A stretch of 64,000 nt of DNA from positions 186,001-250,000 of the forward strand of contig PAJV01000077.1 of NCBI GenBank assembly GCA_002706765.1, read 5' to 3'. The position numbers and the translations under genes were made by a program. The notes under the pieces are model-generated. The model saw nothing but the letters and a program-made list of their open reading frames with translations, did no database searches and had not been told where the DNA came from. Positions 52,925 to 62,676 of the stretch are shown here, one piece after another. This stretch comes from Gimesia sp. Its GTDB lineage: Bacteria; Planctomycetota; Planctomycetia; Planctomycetales; Planctomycetaceae. The stretch's first letter is position 1, and each line of letters starts with the position of its first letter.

Positions 52925-55300
52925 TTAATGGGTGATTTTAGTTTTCGCAGGGACGTCTGCCTGCTTCGCCTGTGCCTGGGGAGGAACGATATAATAGTCG
53001 CTGTATCCGGGACCGGAACCGTAGTCATAATCACCAGGCTTTCCGGACTTGACGCTGTTTGCCAGAATGCCGGCCACTTTAATTCCATTGGTCTGAATGA
53101 TCTGCTGTACCTTACGGATCACCCCGCGGCGGTTTTTGTCAATTCGAACCACCAGCAGCACCCCATCCACAATCGAGGCAATCACCGAGGGATCGCTGAC
53201 GACAACCAGGGGAGGTGTATCGATCAGAACGTAGTCGTATTCCTTACGCAGCTGATTTACCAGTTCAGAAAACGCACGCGACATCAGCATTTCAGAGGGA
53301 TTTTCCGGCAGCATGCCCGCTGTCAAAATTGAGAGATGACTGACGCGGGTTTCCCGAATCGCCGTCTGTGCATCGATCTCACCGGTCAGCACATCACCCA
53401 GGCCAACCGAATTAGCCAGACCGAACAGTTTATGAATGGTCGGCCGTCTGAGGTCGGCATCGACGATCAGAACTTTTCGGCCCGTCTGCGCAATCGCCAG
53501 TGCCAGGTTGGAAATCGAGGTCGTTTTACCGTCGCCGGGCTCCGCACTGGTCATCTGCAGAACTTTCGCGCCGCTGCGATCCGTTTTTAACAACAGGGAG
53601 GTCCGCAGTGAGCGGAAGGCCTCTGCTTCGCGTGAAGCGGGGCGATAATAATACCATAACGCGGGAGCGAATTCGCTTTCATCAACGGCAGCATCGCTAT
53701 CTGCAAAGCATGGAACTTCTCCCAGGATGGGCAGATGCAGTTGATTCCGAATTTCATCAACCGACTTCATCGTGGTGTCCCGCATTTCACGGAAGTAGGA
53801 AAACGCCAGGATCAGCCCCAGGCCTCCTGCGGCACCGGCCATCAAAAATTTCAACTGGCGTTTAATCACGAGTTCATCTTTGACCGGAGCCAGCTGAGTC
53901 AACATGTAACCGCTGTTGCCTTGTGAAACTCTTTCGACCAGTAACTGTTTGAAAATGTTATCGCGCTGTGATTTGAGCTGGGCAATTTCCTCATTGTAAG
54001 ACTGATCGATCACCTGAAAGTTTCCGACCTTCTTGGCCAGTTCGCTCTCCTGGGTGAACAGCTTTGTCAGCTCCAGTTCCCGGTTCTCCAGTTCTTTGAG
54101 CTGTTGCTCCATGGACTTGAGATACACATTCACGAAATCCACGTCTTTGGTTTCTGCGACCTGAAATTCACCTGACTCCAGATTGTCAGCGGAAATATCA
54201 AGTCCCTGGCGACGATAGAGATTGATGATCGTTTCGATGCTGCGATTGACGGCATCCAGGTCGGGATGATTTTTCTGAAAGTCGCGTTCCAGTCGATTCT
54301 TTTGAATCAGCAACGGCATTAAATGTGTCTCTAATGCCGTCCGCGCACGGTCTAACTGACTCGTTCCGGGTGTGGCAAGATGATGACCTTCGCTGGCATT
54401 GCCGTTGGCAGCCTGCCCCCGGGTTTGTCCCATCAGGTACTGCTGCGCCAGCAGTTCGAGTGTCTCTTTGGACTCACCGCTGGCTATGGCTGCCTTAAGG
54501 GAATCGATTTTTGATTTGAGTTCCGTCAGTTTCAGGAGGTTGAGTCGGCGTTCATTGTCGATGGCTTTGACCCGTTCCTGATGCACGTTGGTACTGCCGG
54601 CGACCGCTGCTTCCGAACCAGGTGTACTCTCCCAGTAGAGCGGTGCATTTTCACGGAATTTTTTGTATTCGTTTTTCTTGAGTTCCAGCTCTGCGGCAAT
54701 CTGTTTCTCCGCCTCTTTCAGTTGCTGGATAATGTCTTCGGTGTTTTCCTCGCGGACTTCGTGCAGATACCGCTTGTAGGCGTCAACAATAGCCTGGGTG
54801 ACGGTCCGGGCATCTTTGGCGTTCGGGTTTTCATAGGTAATCGTCAGGATGTTGAGGAACGCGCGATCGTTACCTGAAATTCTCTTGACCTTTAAGGTAT
54901 CGATAATATCCTGGGTCGGGTCCTTTTCGCCTGCCAGGGAAGGCAGCTGATTGAGCCTGGCTTCCTTAACGGCTTCACCCACGATCCGCGGACTCTTGAT
55001 GACATCAATGTGTGCCGTCAATTCACCAAAGGTCTGGATTTCTCCTTCTTTAATCGGCACCGGGTTTTTCTGTGAGACCTGGATCTTCGTATCTGCTGAA
55101 AAGATGGGGCCGAGTTTCATATACGCGGCCTGGCCTAGTAGCAGGCCGGCAGCCAGTCCCAGAACCAGCAGATATTTATTGCGAAGCAGGAGCCTAACGA
55201 TATCCACACCCGGACCGGAAGAGTTGATTTCTGCGTTCTCTTCCATGCCATCGATGGCAAAATCGGATTGCTGATCCAGAGGTTGAAAGTCTGTGTTCAC
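52925..55300 (-). CDS. Polysaccharide co-polymerase / BY-type tyrosine autokinase (Wzc-like)
   Basis: 791 residues, GTG start. N-terminal Wzz domain anchored by two helices (LLVLGLAAGLLLGQAAYM; FLMAGAAGGLGLILAFSYF), a long periplasmic coiled-coil, then a cytoplasmic BY-kinase: Walker A QMTSAEPGDGKTTSISNLAL, Walker A' LIVDADLRRPTIHKLF, Walker B YDYVLIDTPPLVVVSDP. C-terminal Tyr cluster DYDYGSGPGYSDYYIVPP for autophosphorylation. Controls exopolysaccharide chain length/export. The sugar-nucleotide epimerase lies upstream on the same strand (81-base gap). Confidence 0.94.
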   Translation of the reverse strand: MNTDFQPLDQQSDFAIDGMEENAEINSSGPGVDIVRLLLRNKYLLVLGLAAGLLLGQAAYMKLGPIFSADTKIQVSQKNPVPIKEGEIQTFGELTAHIDVIKSPRIVGEAVKEARLNQLPSLAGEKDPTQDIIDTLKVKRISGNDRAFLNILTITYENPNAKDARTVTQAIVDAYKRYLHEVREENTEDIIQQLKEAEKQIAAELELKKNEYKKFRENAPLYWESTPGSEAAVAGSTNVHQERVKAIDNERRLNLLKLTELKSKIDSLKAAIASGESKETLELLAQQYLMGQTRGQAANGNASEGHHLATPGTSQLDRARTALETHLMPLLIQKNRLERDFQKNHPDLDAVNRSIETIINLYRRQGLDISADNLESGEFQVAETKDVDFVNVYLKSMEQQLKELENRELELTKLFTQESELAKKVGNFQVIDQSYNEEIAQLKSQRDNIFKQLLVERVSQGNSGYMLTQLAPVKDELVIKRQLKFLMAGAAGGLGLILAFSYFREMRDTTMKSVDEIRNQLHLPILGEVPCFADSDAAVDESEFAPALWYYYRPASREAEAFRSLRTSLLLKTDRSGAKVLQMTSAEPGDGKTTSISNLALAIAQTGRKVLIVDADLRRPTIHKLFGLANSVGLGDVLTGEIDAQTAIRETRVSHLSILTAGMLPENPSEMLMSRAFSELVNQLRKEYDYVLIDTPPLVVVSDPSVIASIVDGVLLVVRIDKNRRGVIRKVQQIIQTNGIKVAGILANSVKSGKPGDYDYGSGPGYSDYYIVPPQAQAKQADVPAKTKITH

Positions 55301-55381
55301 GACAGCGGGTCCTGATCTATTTACTCTGCGAATGCATTAATGATGTGACGAAACGGTTTTTCTGAGAGTCAGGCTGGCTGA

Positions 55382-56356
55382 TTAACAGCCGCCCCGGCAT
55401 TTTTTTGATTCAGCACTGGTGGTACCTGCATACCAGTCAATGGTTCTCCGCAGGCCTTCTTCGATTTCCACAACAGGTTCGTAACCCAGGTCGCGTTGAG
55501 CAGCGGAAATGTCTGCCCAGGAATGTTTGACATCGCCCGTGCGTGCAGGCTGGAAATCAGGATCGTAAGGCTTGTCCAACTGATCACAGATAAATTTCAG
55601 CAGATCAATCAGATTCAACGAACTGCCACAGGCGGCGTTATACACGTTTCCGGAGACTTTATCCGCGGGTGCCTGGGAAGCAAGGATATTCGCCTGAACC
55701 ACATTGTCGACGAAGGTAAAATCGCGAGACTGCAGGCCATCACCGAAAATCATCGGACGACGTCCTTCCAGCAATGCGGAGGTAAACAGCGGGATCACAG
55801 CCGAATAAGGACTGCCAGGATCCTGGCGGGGACCAAAGACATTAAAGTATCGAATGCGAACCGTTTCCAGGTCGTAAGAATTGGCAAAGGCCTGGCAGTA
55901 CAATTCGCCAGCCAGCTTGGCAGCGGCATAAGGTGAAAGGACTTCTGGTGTCTGACCTTCGTGTTTGGGCATCTGTGCCTGGTTGCCGTAGGCACTGCTG
56001 GAACCGGCATAGACGACGCGCTGCACACCGGAGCGGCGGGCGGCATCGAGCACATGGATGGTTCCGGTCACACAGGCTTCATGTGTATCGAGAGGATGTT
56101 CCACGCTGCGGGGAACAGAGGCCAGCGCTGCCTGGTGAAACACAATCTCCACGCCAGCGGTTGCCTGTTCGACGGCTGCCAGATCCCGCAGGTCTCCCTG
56201 TACGAACTCAACATCGTCTTTAATGTGTTCCAGGTTATGTAGTGCGCCCGTACTTAAATTATCGAAGACTCGCACACGATGACCGTCCTTAATCAGACGT
56301 GTCGCCAGATGAGAGCCAATAAATCCTGCGCCGCCGGTCACTAAATAATTTGTCAC
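55382..56356 (-). CDS. NAD-dependent sugar-nucleotide epimerase
   Basis: 324 residues, GTG start. Extended [20 protein letters not shown] (NAD motif), [11 protein letters not shown], the catalytic S-x24-Y-x3-K as YAGSSSAYG and [34 protein letters not shown], and [17 protein letters not shown]-glucose or UDP-GlcNAc/GalNAc 4-epimerase group (WbpP/GalE-like); substrate cannot be fixed. Unusual terminal CRGGC. Next to the tyrosine autokinase, so probably exopolysaccharide precursor supply. Confidence 0.93.
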   Translation of the reverse strand: MTNYLVTGGAGFIGSHLATRLIKDGHRVRVFDNLSTGALHNLEHIKDDVEFVQGDLRDLAAVEQATAGVEIVFHQAALASVPRSVEHPLDTHEACVTGTIHVLDAARRSGVQRVVYAGSSSAYGNQAQMPKHEGQTPEVLSPYAAAKLAGELYCQAFANSYDLETVRIRYFNVFGPRQDPGSPYSAVIPLFTSALLEGRRPMIFGDGLQSRDFTFVDNVVQANILASQAPADKVSGNVYNAACGSSLNLIDLLKFICDQLDKPYDPDFQPARTGDVKHSWADISAAQRDLGYEPVVEIEEGLRRTIDWYAGTTSAESKKCRGGC

Positions 56357-56747
56357 GATAAATATTCCTGCCTTGATTTTGTTCGGTGGAACCCGCGCTC
56401 TACCGGCAGACGCCCGCGCCTGTCAGACGGAGTTCCCGTAACCTGTACCTTCAATGTAGCATTCGTTTCGTGTGTCATTCGTGATGAATTTCAGGGAATT
56501 CCCCTGGAAACGATCGAAACCGGTACAAAGCCTGTCTGTTTAAGCATTATAAGCAGGAAATTTCTGTACAACCAAAATAATCTGCAGCTCACACCGAGCG
56601 AAACGAACGCGGAGGGCAGGCTTGCGCAGTGGCATCAGGCTTAAAACCGCTATAATCACTACCCGGACCGGAACCTGTAGCAGTCGTAGATATATTGCAG
56701 ATTATCTCTGTTATTGCAGGAAAATCGTACAAGGTTGAGGCAGATAT
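56357..56747. other. Intergenic region without recognised features
   Basis: 391 bases between the epimerase and rlmB genes on the same strand. No gene, strong hairpin or repeat copy is visible; a short frame here has no RBS. Confidence 0.4.
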
Positions 56748-57509
56748 TTACTTGATGCCCGGTCCGAAAGGTGAAAAGCGGGCGATCATGATGCCTGCGG
56801 CGACAGACGCATTGAGTGAATCCACAATGCCGGTCGGCGTCAGCCGGGTAACAACATCACATTGTTCCAATGTCAGGCGGCGGAGCCCCTTCTCTTCATT
56901 CCCGATCACGATCAGCCAGGGACGGTCCTGAGAATACGCGGAGACATCCTCTTCGGCATGTTCGGAGGTCCCCATAATCCAGACCCCGGTTTCTTTTGCC
57001 TGGGAGATCGATCGACTCAGGTTGGTCTCGACGGCAAATGGAACCGCTTCCATCCCCCCGGAAGCGACATCGTAGACGGTCGCGTTGATGGGCGCGGAAC
57101 GGTCTTTGGTCAATACAATCCCACGCACACCAAAGAAAGCAGCCGTCCGAAAAATAGCACCGATGTTATGCGGATCCTGAATACAGTCCAGCGCCAGCCA
57201 GAGACCGCCTGTCTGTGCATCCTGTCCCGGGTCCGGAAAGAGCTCGCTCAGCGCAGAAGGAATACGTGGTTTGACCAGAGCCACCGAACCTGCCGTGCGA
57301 CGTCCCTGATCTTCAGACTGGCGGCGGTTCATTTTCTGTGGTGCCGACTTTTTGATGACGACGGGAATCCGCTGGCGGCGCGCTTCGTCGGCGACATCTC
57401 CCCAACTGCCCTGCACGGCACCAGCGGTGAGACGGACCTCGGTGACATCAATCGGACGGGTCTGTAAAGCCGCCATGACACTATGTGGATTTTTCAGCTC
57501 CAGAGCCAC
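56748..57509 (-). CDS. rlmB: 23S rRNA (guanosine-2'-O-)-methyltransferase RlmB (SpoU family)
   Basis: 253 residues, GTG start. Trefoil-knot methylase: LALDCIQDPHNIGAIFRTA (motif 1), LIVIGNEEKGLRRLTLE (motif 2) and DSLNASVAAGIMIARF (motif 3), with an N-terminal L30e-like RNA-binding part. Methylates a ribose 2'-OH, most likely G2251 of 23S rRNA, although related TrmH-type tRNA targets cannot be excluded. Full length. Confidence 0.9.
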   Translation of the reverse strand: MALELKNPHSVMAALQTRPIDVTEVRLTAGAVQGSWGDVADEARRQRIPVVIKKSAPQKMNRRQSEDQGRRTAGSVALVKPRIPSALSELFPDPGQDAQTGGLWLALDCIQDPHNIGAIFRTAAFFGVRGIVLTKDRSAPINATVYDVASGGMEAVPFAVETNLSRSISQAKETGVWIMGTSEHAEEDVSAYSQDRPWLIVIGNEEKGLRRLTLEQCDVVTRLTPTGIVDSLNASVAAGIMIARFSPFGPGIK

Positions 57510-57606
57510 AAGCGCAGATTCCTGAATCTAAGTGGAGAGTAAACTGGCAACCCGACAGCCCGGTGTGCCGGTAGAATGCCAAGGGTAGGCGCTCACTGCG
57601 GGAGAT

Positions 57607-59334
57607 TCAAGGAGTGCGCGTCTCAGAATGGTCGTTCTCGCCGAGTTTTTTCTGGGAGTATCTCTGCAGATCGGAGGTTTTAATGCGATTCATGCCCACG
57701 GAGGTATCATCCAGTTCCGAGAGCACCCCGTCGTGTGAAAGGCTCATGCGGACAGGCAGCCGCGCGGTAAACGTACTGCCTCGACCAAATTCACTTTCCA
57801 GAAAGACTTCGCCGTCAAGCAGCTTGGAAAGCTCGCGAATGATGGATAAACCCAGCCCCGTGCCTTCGTAGGAACGGGTCAACGTATCCCGCGATTCAGA
57901 AGAAGTTTTTCCCTGGCGGAATTTTTCGAAGATATGTTCCTGTTCATCCAGGGGAATACCAATGCCTGTGTCTTCTACGATGAGATCCATGTGGTCCGGA
58001 TCATCCTCGCAGAGTTTTGCTGCCACATGGACACGCCCCCCTTCGGGCGTAAACTTAATGGCATTGGAAAGCAGGTTATTCAGAATCTGCTGGATTTTAA
58101 TGGAATCCTGAAACAGAATCGGAATCCTCGGGTCGATTTCAGAAGTCAGTTCGATATTCTTTTTATCTGCCAGCGGCAGCATATTGCCTACGCGGCGTTC
58201 GATCAGATCTGCCACCGCGATTTCGGAAAGCTGCAGTTCCATTTTGCCGCTCTCAATTTTTGCGAGATCGAGCACATCGTTAATCTGTGCCAGCAGGTTT
58301 TTGCCGGACATCTGAATGTTACTGACATAGCGTTTCTGCTTCTCAGTCAGATCTTTCGAATTTGCCAGCAGATCACTGAAGCCGAGAATACTGTTGAGCG
58401 GCGTCCGCAGTTCATGGCTCATGGTCGCCAGAAACTCGTCTTTGAGTTTGTTCATTTCATACAGTCTGAGGTTGACCTGCGCCAGTTCGTCGACTTTCGT
58501 ATCGAGATCCGTATTGACGGTGCGCAGTTCTTCCTGCACGGTGACCAGATGTCGGAGCATGCGGTTGAACGCATAGCTCAGTTCTTCAAATTCGTCTCCC
58601 GTACGGATGTCAGCCCGCAGATCCAGATTACCGTGCGCAATCTGATCGCTCACATCTTTCAGGTGCAGAACGGGTTTCACAATCACGTAACGCACAATCG
58701 CATAAGCGGCCAGCATCGCCAGTACGGCAGTGACCAGAGCCGAAGCCAGGTTGATGGCATTGTTCCAGTTCTGCGCCTGTTCCACTTTCTGTGAAGGAAA
58801 GCGAATATTGACAATCCCGATCAGTCCCCCCAGTTCCAGGTCGGGATCATCGCGGAGTCGATGACAGGAAACACAGGATTCCGTCGCGTGGATGGCACCG
58901 TAATACTGGAATTTGCTTTCCGCTTCATCGCGGTAGAAAATTTCGTTTTCGCCCTGCTTGATCCGCTCCAGCGCTTCATAGCCGGCACTGTCGATCGGGC
59001 GCTCTTTGGAATCCGCATTGGATGGATTCGCTTTAAAGACTGCCCAGCTGTAATCGCCGAGATCTTTGGGTTTGACCGACTGCGCAATTTTTTCAATCAG
59101 CATGCGGTATTGATCGTTCGACTCGGACCATTTCCAGTGTTTCTCCAGGATGATCGGTGCCACGAGCAGACGGGCGGAGGTAATGTTCTGATCGTTGAGA
59201 ACCTGATTGTTCAACCAGGTATTCAATGAAAAACTGGCCGTGATTAATACGAGCAATCCGCCACCAAACAGGTAGCGGCACTTGCGTTCGAGGTTGGTTT
59301 CCCCCAGCAGTTTTTTAAAGGCACGATACGACAT
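57607..59334 (-). CDS. Orphan sensor histidine kinase with haem-type CxxCH sensor domain
   Basis: 575 residues, ATG start. Helix LFGGGLLVLITASFSL, an extracytoplasmic DUF3365 (Tll0287-like) domain with C154-V-S-C157-H158 in a haem c binding motif, second helix AINLASALVTAVLAMLAAYA, HAMP (VIVKPVLHLKDVSDQIAHGN), coiled coil, H-box FLATMSHELRTPLNSILGF, N-box LNNLLSNAIKFTPEGG, DTGIGIPLDEQ and GTGLGLSIIRELSKLLDG. Predicted redox or gas sensor. No response regulator gene adjoins it. Haem binding is predicted from the motif only. Confidence 0.93.
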   Translation of the reverse strand: MSYRAFKKLLGETNLERKCRYLFGGGLLVLITASFSLNTWLNNQVLNDQNITSARLLVAPIILEKHWKWSESNDQYRMLIEKIAQSVKPKDLGDYSWAVFKANPSNADSKERPIDSAGYEALERIKQGENEIFYRDEAESKFQYYGAIHATESCVSCHRLRDDPDLELGGLIGIVNIRFPSQKVEQAQNWNNAINLASALVTAVLAMLAAYAIVRYVIVKPVLHLKDVSDQIAHGNLDLRADIRTGDEFEELSYAFNRMLRHLVTVQEELRTVNTDLDTKVDELAQVNLRLYEMNKLKDEFLATMSHELRTPLNSILGFSDLLANSKDLTEKQKRYVSNIQMSGKNLLAQINDVLDLAKIESGKMELQLSEIAVADLIERRVGNMLPLADKKNIELTSEIDPRIPILFQDSIKIQQILNNLLSNAIKFTPEGGRVHVAAKLCEDDPDHMDLIVEDTGIGIPLDEQEHIFEKFRQGKTSSESRDTLTRSYEGTGLGLSIIRELSKLLDGEVFLESEFGRGSTFTARLPVRMSLSHDGVLSELDDTSVGMNRIKTSDLQRYSQKKLGENDHSETRTP

Positions 59335-59536
59335 GGATTACCAGCGGGTATGAGATCCAGACAGATGCTGCGAAGTCACTTTCACATCTCTCAGGTGATC
59401 TTAAGCCAAAATTGTCTGAATAGAAAAGCATGATTCGCAAATTCTCACCTCAATTCAGCGAAATTTATCAGAATTCCAGGTCGCCAATGAAGTGTGTGTA
59501 ACGTTACCTGATGCTGAGCAGGACAGACCATAGAGT

Positions 59537-60385
59537 TTACGGCTGCATGATCTGACAGCAGGGACAATAAAATGTAGATCGCTGCGCCTGAACGATCCTG
59601 AGAATCTGCGCTCCCTTACAGGACGGACAGTTTTGTTCTGCCTGGCCATAAACACGGTGCTGGTTCTGATATCCCCCTGACTGGTTGAGCGCATTTCGAT
59701 AGGTGCCATCGCCGAGCGTAGATCCTTCATAGCGAATGGCGGTTTTCAGAATCTGTCGCATTGCCTTGTGTAGCGTTTTGATTTCAGCCATTGATAGCTG
59801 ATCTGCCGTCCGTTCAGGATGAATGCGGCTCTGATGCAGCATTTCGCTCGCATACAGATTCCCGATTCCCGCGATCATTTTTTGATCCAGCAAGGCAACT
59901 TTGATGGCGCGACTCGTCTTCGCCAGTCGCTGCTTCATTTCGTTAACCGTAATCTCCAGGGCATCGGGGCCCAGTTTCTGAGGTCCCAGAACTGTCTCCT
60001 GTTCCGCCTGGCTGAGCAGTTGAACCGTTCCCAGTCCGCGTCGATCCCAGAACCAGAGCGAACGCCGGGAACGCCCTTTCTGCAGCAGCCACTCCAGTCG
60101 CAGATGTCCTGTATCGGGGGGATCAGAAAGTAACATCAGTCCAGTCATCCGTGGTTCAATGACGAACGAATAACCGTTCTCCAGGTCCAGGATCACCCGT
60201 TTTGCACGGCGTCTGACGCCGGTGACTGTTTGATTTAAAGCTTTTGACCGAATGGCTTTAATGCCCGGTTTGAGGGAAATGGGTTTACACGGGCAGGGAC
60301 AGCAGCGAACGTCTTTCAGTTTACGGCCTTCCACGGCATCGCGGATGCCGCGCACCATGGTCTCGACTTCAGGCAGCTCTGGCAC
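59537..60385 (-). CDS. mutM: Formamidopyrimidine-DNA glycosylase
   Basis: 282 residues, GTG start ([12 protein letters not shown] after the initiator: Pro2 nucleophile and Glu3). Excises 8-oxoguanine and nicks the strand. Seen: Lys in [41 protein letters not shown] (helix-two-turn-helix), and a zinc finger [11 protein letters not shown] plus [10 protein letters not shown]. Odd: a Cys-rich CCPCPC run at residues ~28-33, before KPISLKPG, not typical of Fpg. Confidence 0.94.
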   Translation of the reverse strand: MPELPEVETMVRGIRDAVEGRKLKDVRCCPCPCKPISLKPGIKAIRSKALNQTVTGVRRRAKRVILDLENGYSFVIEPRMTGLMLLSDPPDTGHLRLEWLLQKGRSRRSLWFWDRRGLGTVQLLSQAEQETVLGPQKLGPDALEITVNEMKQRLAKTSRAIKVALLDQKMIAGIGNLYASEMLHQSRIHPERTADQLSMAEIKTLHKAMRQILKTAIRYEGSTLGDGTYRNALNQSGGYQNQHRVYGQAEQNCPSCKGAQILRIVQAQRSTFYCPCCQIMQP

Positions 60386-60650
60386 GAATATACTTTCTGT
60401 ATCGAATTAAGCGGTTTTACGCTGTCAAAGTATTTGAACGAAGTGTTTCTATTCTACTACTTGTAACTGTTCTTTGGATGTCAGAGCCAAGCTGAAATAG
60501 GAAGACCAAGAAATTTAAGATTATCCTTGACGTCAGCCCAAAGTTGGACGATCCTAATACATAAAGTCCTTAAACTTCCCATCTTGCAGTACGTGCATAT
60601 CCGAACTGTAAGGTTGTCCGTTAATATGTTGTGCCTATTGGAGAGCGTCC

Positions 60651-62537
60651 ATGCGCCCTAATCACCCTCGCGTCGGCTCCAGTGTTGTTTCCGTACTGGC
60701 AACCGTAGTCTGTTTATCTGTCGTACTGGCAGTCACCTTTTACCTGGTAAATCCCCAGTCTGAAATGACTGTCGAAAAAGCACCAGAACAGGTTCAGACT
60801 TCTGTCGAATCGCCGCTGGTACTGGAAGAACAGGAAACCGTCGCGGTGACTCCTGCTGCAGAAACGAAACCGGCGGAAGTCACGCCACGCGTTTCACCTG
60901 AAGAACAGGTTGCCGCACATCTGACATCGGGGGAATTCGGACAGGCGATTGAAGTCGCTGAAACCGTGTCCAACCTGCAGGAACGTACTCTCTTGCTCAA
61001 AATGGTCGTCAAAGCCCAGATGGACTCCGGAGACTTCATGGCCGCACTGGGAACCATCAACCGCATCCCCCTGGATGAAGAACGCACACAAGCCATGGGC
61101 GAACGCGCTCAGGCCATGTCACTCGCTGGTGGATCTCAGCTGGCCGACTTTACCGAACTGATCGACCTGATTCAGTCACAGACTTCAGGCGGCTGGATCG
61201 ACGACGGATCTGGTGAAGGTTCACTCCGTCAGTTTTCTGCCGGGGTTCGCGTTGACCCGAATGGCATGCTGCATCATATCAGCAAACAGGAACTGAAAGG
61301 CGAACTGGAAGCACTGGGTGCCAAAGCCCGTAAAGCCAGCCTGAATAAAAATGTGGCCCAAAACAGCCAGCTGCGTCTGATTTCCCTGACCCGTCTGGAA
61401 AAAGAAGTGCAGCAGTTGATTGAAGAAGGCCGCTCTCCCGTTGAGACCATGAAAATGCTGGCAGGCCTGACCCGGGTGGAATACGTATTTGTCTATCCGG
61501 AAGATCAGGAAATCGTAGTCGCCGGGCCGGCAGAAGCCTGGATTTATAACGAGCAGGGCCTAGCTGTTGGTGTCGAAAGCGGACGTCCCGTGCTGCAACT
61601 GGATGACCTGGTAACGATCCTGCGAACGTTCTCGGACAACGGAGAAGAAATCTTTGGCTGCTCTTTCGACCCTCGTGCGGAAGGCCTGGCACGCGTGAAA
61701 GAATTTGTCACGCAATCCAATGCCCGTGGCCCGCTCAGTGCAGGTGCCGGCGTGCGGAATTACACAAAACAGCTGAAAGAAAAACTGGGAATACAGGACA
61801 TTACCCTGTACGGCGTGCCTGATACCTCTCGTGTCGCCCGCGTACTGATTGAAGCAGACTACCGGATGAAACTGATCGGCATCGGTAAAATGGATGCTGG
61901 CAAAAACATCCCCAGCTACTTTGATCTGCTGGCACAGGAAAGCAATCAAAGTGGCATGAACCTGGAAGCGCTCCGCTGGTGGCTGACCATGAAATACGAT
62001 TCGGTTCTGCATAACCCGCAACGCACCGCTTACCAGGTAGTGGGTTCCTCTGTTCTCTGCCAGTCAGAAAATCAGATTGTCACCAAAGAAGGTGAACGGT
62101 TACGAACAGGGCAGGCTGAAAAGCTCAACCGCGAATTCGCCGCCAACTTTACCGAACATTACCAGGAACTGGCAGAGCAGGATCTGGTTTACGCCGACCT
62201 GCAGAACATTTTCGACCTGGCCCTGGTAGCCGCCCTGATGCGAAATGAACAGCTGGCGAATCGGGCCGGCTGGGAAATGACTGCCTTTGCTGCCAACGGC
62301 GCCTATCGCCCGGCTGAATTCGAACCAGCTCACACGGTAGACACGGTTGTCAATCACCGCGTATTCAACGGCAAAGACGTTGTCGTTCAGGTTGCCGGCG
62401 GCGTGCGGGTGGATACGAACTCGGTTGTGAAAAATCAGCAGAACCTGAAAGTCTCCCCCGAAGTCGGAGCCGTTTCCGCTCAGTCTAAAGCACCCGCATT
62501 GCCCGTGGGTCGCTGGTGGTGGGACCTGGCAAACTGA
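60651..62537 (+). CDS. DUF1598 domain protein, membrane-anchored or secreted
   Basis: 628 residues, ATG with GGAGAG six bases upstream. One N-terminal hydrophobic helix (SVLATVVCLSVVLAVTFYLV) acting as anchor or signal. Residues 50-90 are Glu/Pro/Thr-rich. The rest matches the planctomycete DUF1598 pattern: SAGVRVDPNGMLHHIS, YVFVYPEDQEIVVAGPAEAW, FGCSFDPRAEGLARVKEF, VLIEADYRMKLIGIGKMDAG and AGGVRVDTNSVVKN. No known catalytic motif. Function unknown. A terminator follows. Confidence 0.9.
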   Translation: MRPNHPRVGSSVVSVLATVVCLSVVLAVTFYLVNPQSEMTVEKAPEQVQTSVESPLVLEEQETVAVTPAAETKPAEVTPRVSPEEQVAAHLTSGEFGQAIEVAETVSNLQERTLLLKMVVKAQMDSGDFMAALGTINRIPLDEERTQAMGERAQAMSLAGGSQLADFTELIDLIQSQTSGGWIDDGSGEGSLRQFSAGVRVDPNGMLHHISKQELKGELEALGAKARKASLNKNVAQNSQLRLISLTRLEKEVQQLIEEGRSPVETMKMLAGLTRVEYVFVYPEDQEIVVAGPAEAWIYNEQGLAVGVESGRPVLQLDDLVTILRTFSDNGEEIFGCSFDPRAEGLARVKEFVTQSNARGPLSAGAGVRNYTKQLKEKLGIQDITLYGVPDTSRVARVLIEADYRMKLIGIGKMDAGKNIPSYFDLLAQESNQSGMNLEALRWWLTMKYDSVLHNPQRTAYQVVGSSVLCQSENQIVTKEGERLRTGQAEKLNREFAANFTEHYQELAEQDLVYADLQNIFDLALVAALMRNEQLANRAGWEMTAFAANGAYRPAEFEPAHTVDTVVNHRVFNGKDVVVQVAGGVRVDTNSVVKNQQNLKVSPEVGAVSAQSKAPALPVGRWWWDLAN

Positions 62538-62580
62538 GCTTCTGAAGTAAAATCAGACCGTAGTAAAATATGATCAATCA

Positions 62581-62617
62581 AAAAACCGCAGCCTGTTACC
62601 GGGCTGCGGTTTTTCTT
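62581..62617. terminator. Intrinsic terminator after the DUF1598 gene (bidirectional)
   Basis: 13-bp stem AAAAACCGCAGCC/GGCTGCGGTTTTT with a T-run on the plus strand and an A-run that would serve the minus strand, between the DUF1598 gene and the convergent sulfatase gene. Confidence 0.85.
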
Positions 62618-62676
62618 ATTGAACTCCCGATCGATTTCATCGCATGGATTTCACCGCTTGTAATTTCAAAGGGGGA

